Shown one piece after another: positions 60,183 through 64,000 of a DNA stretch of 64,000 bases. Source of the DNA: JAXMHB01 sp046346965 (lineage in GTDB: Bacteria; Pseudomonadota; Gammaproteobacteria; Xanthomonadales; SZUA-5); NCBI GenBank assembly GCA_046346965.1, contig JAXMHB010000007.1:1-64000 (forward strand), in the 5' to 3' direction. Made by a program: the position numbers and the translations under genes. Positions within the stretch are counted from its first letter, which is position 1. Every line of letters starts with the position of its first letter. The notes beneath the pieces are model-generated. The model had not been told where the DNA came from. It did no database searches and worked only from the letters and a program-made list of their open reading frames with translations.

Positions 60183-61181
60183 ATGTCGACGCTGCTGCCC
60201 ACGCTGGCGATCGGTCCGCATCGGATCGATCCGCCCCTGATCCTGGCGCCGATGGCGGGCGTGACCGACAAGCCTTTCCGGCTGCTGTGCAAGCGGCTGG
60301 GTGCCGGGCTGGCAGTGTCCGAGATGACCACCTCGGACCCGCGCTTGTGGGACAGCAAAAAGAGTCGCTGGCGCATGGACCATGTCGGCGAGCCGGCGCC
60401 GATCAGCGTGCAGATCGCCGGCTACGATCCGCAGCAGATGGCCGAGGCGGCGCGCTTCAATGTCGATCATGGCGCCCAGATCATCGACATCAATATGGGC
60501 TGCCCGGCCAAGAAGGTCTGCAAGGTCGATGCCGGATCGGCGCTGATGCGGGATGAGGCGCTGGTAGGACGCATCCTGGACGCCGTGGTCGCCGCGGTGC
60601 CGGTGCCGGTCACCCTGAAGATACGCACCGGCTGGTGCCGCGCCGTGCGCAACGCGCTCAGCATCGGCCGCTTGGCCGAATCGGCCGGCATCGCCGCACT
60701 GGCGATCCACGGACGCACACGCGAGGACCTCTACGAGGGCCAGGCGGAGTACGCAACGATCGCCGAGGTGCGTGCGGCACTGCGCATCCCGGTGCTGGCC
60801 AATGGCGACATCGACAGCCCGCAGCAGGCGCGCCTGGTGCTCGCGGAGACCGCTTGCGCGGGGCTGCTGATCGGTCGTGCGGCCCAAGGCAACCCCTGGA
60901 TTTTCCGCGAGATTCATCACTATCTACAGCACGGCACGCTGCTGCCGCCGCCGAGCGCCGAGGAAGTGCGCAGCGTCATGCTGGAACATCTGCAGGCGCT
61001 CTACGCCTTCTACGGCGAGCATCAGGGCGTGCGCATCGCCCGCAAACACCTCGGTTGGTATGCGAAAACCCGGCCGGATGGCGAGGCCTTCCGGCAAGCC
61101 GTGGTGCGACTCGAGGATGCCCGCAGCCAGTACGCCCACACCGAACGCTGGCTGGCGCAAACCTGGTCGCTGGCGGCTTGA
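60183..61181 (+). CDS. dusB: tRNA-dihydrouridine synthase B
   Basis: A 332-residue FMN enzyme that reduces uridine to dihydrouridine in the tRNA D-loop. The TIM barrel opens LILAPMAGVTDKPFRLLCK; the family active-site block is DINMGCPAKKVCKVDAGSAL with Cys107 as the probable proton donor; the FMN phosphate site is VLANGDI and LIGRAAQGNPWIF. The DusB subtype follows from MGCPAKKV. ATG 60183 follows the previous gene directly. Confidence 0.95.
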   Translation: MSTLLPTLAIGPHRIDPPLILAPMAGVTDKPFRLLCKRLGAGLAVSEMTTSDPRLWDSKKSRWRMDHVGEPAPISVQIAGYDPQQMAEAARFNVDHGAQIIDINMGCPAKKVCKVDAGSALMRDEALVGRILDAVVAAVPVPVTLKIRTGWCRAVRNALSIGRLAESAGIAALAIHGRTREDLYEGQAEYATIAEVRAALRIPVLANGDIDSPQQARLVLAETACAGLLIGRAAQGNPWIFREIHHYLQHGTLLPPPSAEEVRSVMLEHLQALYAFYGEHQGVRIARKHLGWYAKTRPDGEAFRQAVVRLEDARSQYAHTERWLAQTWSLAA

Positions 61182-61248
61182 GCCGCCGGCTCGCCGGTTC
61201 GAGGCAGCAGCGACAAGTTTGCAGGCGCGCGTGCTGGCGCACGAGACT

Positions 61249-61500
61249 TGATCCGAGTCCCTGTACAGCCTTGGGCGCGCGCTCAATCGTTCTGCAAACT
61301 GGCGACATCGCAACGCAAGCGCCGCATGGCTGGTCCCCCGCCCCCCGACCCCCGCCCCGCTTTGCCCCTACGCACCATGTTGACTCGAGTCCCCGTTTCG
61401 CCTTGGGCGCGCTGACTCGTTCTGCAAGTTGGCGACAGCGCAACGCAAGCGCCGCAAGGCTGGTCCCCCGCCCCCCGACCCCCGCCCCGCTTTGCCTCCT
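61249..61500. repeat. Dispersed repeat, tandem copies B and C
   Basis: Two head-to-tail copies of about 120 bp, B (61249-61369) and C (61381-61500), differ at a modest number of positions. Each has a CGAGTCC start, a CTTGGGCGCGC block, the core TTCTGCAA-CTGGCGACA-CGCAACGCAAGCGCC and a C-rich tail ending CCCCGCTTTGCC. They fill the gap between the convergent dusB and cupin genes. Copy A at 23.5 kb is a shorter relative. Confidence 0.8.
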
Positions 61501-61870
61501 AGTCGTCCCCCAGATCCACGTAGGCCGCATCGACAAAGCGCGGGCTGCAGATCGCCAGGAACACCAGATCCTCGGTCCCGGTATTGCGGATGCGCTGGCG
61601 ACAGCCGGCGGGAATGAGCACCACATCCAGCGCGGCGACGGGCTGCGCCGGCAGTTCGCCCACTTCGACCAGGCCAGTACCGCTGAGGATCACGTAGCGC
61701 TCGACGATGCCGGTCAGGTGATGCCAGCGCGTGCACACGCCCGGCGCCACCCGGGCGCGCGCGATCGATACCGCCTCATCGGCCGCCAGATTCGCCAACT
61801 CGTTGATATCGCAGCGCTCTGCAGTTGGGTATTCGGCAGCAGGGCGATAGCGATGAATGGCCGGCTGCAT
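61499..61870 (-). CDS. Cupin-domain protein
   Basis: A 123-residue single-domain cupin of the mannose-6-phosphate-isomerase-like type. The first motif is TRWHHLTGIVERYVILSGTG with the metal-binding His residues, the second motif is LIPAGCRQRIRNTG. It is small for an enzyme and the substrate is unknown. Its ATG overlaps the tyrA stop by one base (TGATG), so it is co-translated with tyrA. Its 3' end abuts repeat copy C. Confidence 0.85.
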   Translation of the reverse strand: MQPAIHRYRPAAEYPTAERCDINELANLAADEAVSIARARVAPGVCTRWHHLTGIVERYVILSGTGLVEVGELPAQPVAALDVVLIPAGCRQRIRNTGTEDLVFLAICSPRFVDAAYVDLGDD

Positions 61871-62991
61871 CAGAGCTTGGGCCGTGGCCGTGCGCTCAGA
61901 TAGCCGCGGCCGCGCTCCATCAGCGCGACGAAGCCGATCTCGTCACCCTGTTCGACGCAACGCAGCAGTTCGTCTACCGCGCGCTTGAGCGCGCCCAGCG
62001 CCTCGCCGCGATAGGCATTGAGCGACTGGATCTCGTAGTACATGCGCGGATTCTCGTTGGCCACGCCGCTGGCGATGCGCAACTGCCGATCAAACGTGGT
62101 GCTCGACATCTGCGCCAGTTTGGGCGCGGCTTCGCCCGAGTTCGCCAGCGCGGTGAAGAAGGCGATATTGAGGGCGTGCGACAACCCGAGCACATAGGCG
62201 ATCAGGTGATCGTGTTCCGCCAGCGGCATCTCCACCGCCTGCGCCATCGTCTCGGCGAACAGCGCGCGCGCCTCGCGCACTGCCTCGGCGGGGCCCACCG
62301 GCATGAAAATCACGTGGCGGTCGGACAGCAAGGCGGCATCCGGCCCGAACATCGGGTGCACCGAACACACGCGCAGCCCGGCGGCGGCGCAGGCGCGCAA
62401 GCCCTCCATCAGCGGCGTCTTCAGCGAACCGATGTCGAAGATCAGACCTGGCGGACGCCGCGTTGCCAAGTCCAGCAGGATCTCGTTGCTGCAACGCATC
62501 GGCGCGGCGACCACGATCAGATCCTGATCCAGCGCACCGCTCGCATAATCGCTGCGCGCCGGCACACCCTCCGGCGCACCGCTGGGATCAGCCACCTCGA
62601 CTTCAAAGCCCTGGGCCGCGAGAAAGCGGCCAAACCAGCGGCCCATGCGCCCGTTGCCGCCGATGATCAACGCGCGTCGGCCGCCGCCCAGGCCGGCCAG
62701 GCGCACGCGATCCTGCTCCTGGGTGGTCAGCGAGGACTCGATCAGCAGCTTGAGCACCTGCTCGGCGATATCGGCGTCGAGGCCGATGGCCTCGGCCCGG
62801 CGACGCACGTTGGAAATCACCTCGCGCTCGCGCTGGTAGTCGCGCAGTTGTTTGCCCTGGGCGTGCTTCCAGCGGCCGATCTCGGCCACCAGCGCCTGCC
62901 GGCGCGCAATCGCGCCGATCAGATCGGCATCCACCTGATCCAGTTCGGCGCGCAGTTCGGACAGCGGGCGCATCGCCGGGACATCACTCAT
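61870..62991 (-). CDS. tyrA: Chorismate mutase-prephenate dehydrogenase
   Basis: A 373-residue bifunctional enzyme of tyrosine synthesis. The N-terminal AroQ chorismate mutase (LRAELDQVDADLIGAIARRQ, about residues 10-95) is followed by an NAD-binding prephenate dehydrogenase domain beginning ALIIGGNGRMGRWFGRFL, with the conserved SVHPMFGPD and DHLIAYVLGLSHAL. The start at ATG 62991 is taken; ATG 63015 is possible. Pairs with the downstream cupin gene. Confidence 0.94.
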   Translation of the reverse strand: MSDVPAMRPLSELRAELDQVDADLIGAIARRQALVAEIGRWKHAQGKQLRDYQREREVISNVRRRAEAIGLDADIAEQVLKLLIESSLTTQEQDRVRLAGLGGGRRALIIGGNGRMGRWFGRFLAAQGFEVEVADPSGAPEGVPARSDYASGALDQDLIVVAAPMRCSNEILLDLATRRPPGLIFDIGSLKTPLMEGLRACAAAGLRVCSVHPMFGPDAALLSDRHVIFMPVGPAEAVREARALFAETMAQAVEMPLAEHDHLIAYVLGLSHALNIAFFTALANSGEAAPKLAQMSSTTFDRQLRIASGVANENPRMYYEIQSLNAYRGEALGALKRAVDELLRCVEQGDEIGFVALMERGRGYLSARPRPKL

Positions 62992-63039
62992 CGGAGCACC
63001 ATCGGGCAGCAACAAACCGCCGATGGTAGCTCAAGGCCG

Positions 63040-63471
63040 TCAGCTTGCGATGTACTGCTTAAGCTGCACGATCTCGGTGTGCTGCTCCTCGATGATCACG
63101 CGCACCAGATCGCCGATCGAGAGCACGCCCACCACGCGCTCGCCGTCGAGTACCGGCAGATGGCGTACGCGCTGCTCGGTCATCAGGCGCATGCACTCGC
63201 GCGCCCGCGTGCTCGGCGTCACCGTGTGCAGTGGCATCGGCGTCATGATGTCGGCGACCGGCGTGTCGCGCGATGAGCGGCCCTGCAGGATCACCTTGCG
63301 GGCGTAGTCGCGCTCGCTGACGATGCCGAGCAGCTGTTCGCCCTGCATCACCAGCAGCGCCCCGACGCGCTTGTCGGCCATCAGGCGGATGGCATCGATC
63401 ACCGGGTCCTGCGGCGCGACGCGAAACAACTCGGCGCCCTTGGCTGCGAGCAACTGACTGACCGGAACCAT
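63040..63471 (-). CDS. CBS-pair domain protein
   Basis: A 143-residue cytosolic protein of two CBS motifs (VAPQDPVIDAIRLMADKRVG; VTPSTRARECMRLMTEQRVR) that together form one adenosyl-nucleotide-binding Bateman module. Standalone pairs usually sense AMP, ATP or SAM; no partner is evident. ATG 63471 is the natural start. It is 48 bp upstream of tyrA on the same strand. Confidence 0.88.
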   Translation of the reverse strand: MVPVSQLLAAKGAELFRVAPQDPVIDAIRLMADKRVGALLVMQGEQLLGIVSERDYARKVILQGRSSRDTPVADIMTPMPLHTVTPSTRARECMRLMTEQRVRHLPVLDGERVVGVLSIGDLVRVIIEEQHTEIVQLKQYIAS

Positions 63472-63675
63472 TCCGCGCCCCCCACTCCGCCTGGATGCCG
63501 CATTATTTTCCCGGATGCCGGCGCGGCGCAATGCGGGACAGCGGCGCAGGCGCGCTGGACGGGAACTGCAGGTGATTGAACTGATGCTCGGGGCCGCCGC
63601 GTTCGAGTATTCCGCCGAGTTTTCCGCAGCAGCCCGAAGGCAAGGCGGAAAAGTGACTTAAGGCCTTGATTGTGA

Positions 63676-63751
63676 TGGTGCCGCTTCACGGACTCGAACC
63701 GTGGACCTACTGATTACAAATCAGTTGCTCTACCAACTGAGCTAAAGCGGC
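63676..63751 (-). tRNA. tRNA-Thr (anticodon TGT)
   Basis: A 76-base cloverleaf on the minus strand starting GCCGCTTTAGCTC and ending AAGCGGCACCA. The acceptor stem pairs over seven bases; the anticodon arm CTGAT-TTGTAA-TCAG gives TGT; the T-arm holds GGTTCGAGTCC. The CCA is encoded. Confidence 0.97.
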
Positions 63752-63770
63752 GTGTGCGGGCGCGCAGAGT

Positions 63771-64000
63771 CTACGGCAAGGTGGAGGAAGGCGCACGCGG
63801 GCCGAAGCGCTGGGTGAACTCGTTGGCAGGGATCGCCGGGCTGACCAGGAAGCCCTGGAAGTAGTCGCAGCCTTGTTCCTGCAGGAAGCTCAACTGCGCC
63901 GTGGATTCCACGCCTTCGGCCAGCACCTCCAGATGCAGTTGATGCGCCAGCGCGACGATCGCGGCGGCGATTTCGGCGCCGTCTTCGTGGCCGGGGATGT
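63771..64000 (-). CDS. EAL-domain protein, C-terminal end only
   Basis: The last 75 codons of a gene running off the right edge. EVLAEGVESTAQL and CDYFQGFLVSPAIP are the end of an EAL domain (c-di-GMP phosphodiesterase fold). The catalytic EAL motif lies outside the window, so activity cannot be judged. With the GGDEF gene at 24-26 kb it is the second c-di-GMP gene here. Confidence 0.85.
   Translation of the reverse strand, partial: IPGHEDGAEIAAAIVALAHQLHLEVLAEGVESTAQLSFLQEQGCDYFQGFLVSPAIPANEFTQRFGPRAPSSTLP

Overview
The window is GC-rich and reads as a chromosomal segment of a gammaproteobacterium, most likely of the Lysobacterales (Xanthomonadales). The basis is gene order rather than a similarity search: hrcA-grpE-dnaK-dnaJ-dapB, pcnB-folK-panB-panC followed by pgi, ygfB-pepP, a chorismate mutase-prephenate dehydrogenase fusion, and a tRNA gene that encodes its own CCA end. 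Genus and species cannot be read from it.

Region 1 (1-9.5 kb) is a metal-resistance locus on the minus strand. A small membrane/secreted protein is followed by czcC-, czcB- and czcA-type RND efflux genes, a PII-like protein, a Zn/Cd/Pb P-type ATPase and a DUF3703 protein. Most neighbours overlap by ATGA, so it reads as one seven-gene operon that exports divalent cations across both membranes. An 18-bp perfect palindrome sits upstream of the first gene. The left edge holds a remnant of a molybdenum-carrier-type gene.

Region 2 (9.5-27 kb) is accessory. It carries a secreted Rhs/YD-repeat protein with a polymorphic toxin tip, its immunity gene, a truncated helix-turn-helix-like gene, a TonB-dependent receptor, a Fic AMPylase with a possibly leaderless promoter, a zinc alcohol dehydrogenase, an MFS transporter, a TPR-GGDEF diguanylate cyclase and a small exported protein.

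Region 3 (27-36 kb) holds a second czcCBA operon of a different subtype. Its czcA is frameshifted by an apparent 10-nt net deletion. Next to it are a decayed IS200-like transposase remnant and an AT-richer island with two exported proteins, one a beta-helix.

Region 4 (36-64 kb) is mostly conserved core: rarD, dmeF, ygfB-pepP-DUF2784, the heat-shock operon hrcA-grpE-dnaK-dnaJ with sigma-32-like promoters, dapB, miaB, pcnB-folK-panB-panC, pgi, queG, nnr-tsaE-amiC-tilS, dusB, a cupin gene, tyrA, a CBS protein, tRNA-Thr and the end of an EAL-domain gene. A short dispersed repeat occurs once at 23.5 kb and twice in tandem at 61.3 kb. No CRISPR array, rRNA, complete IS element or prophage was seen.
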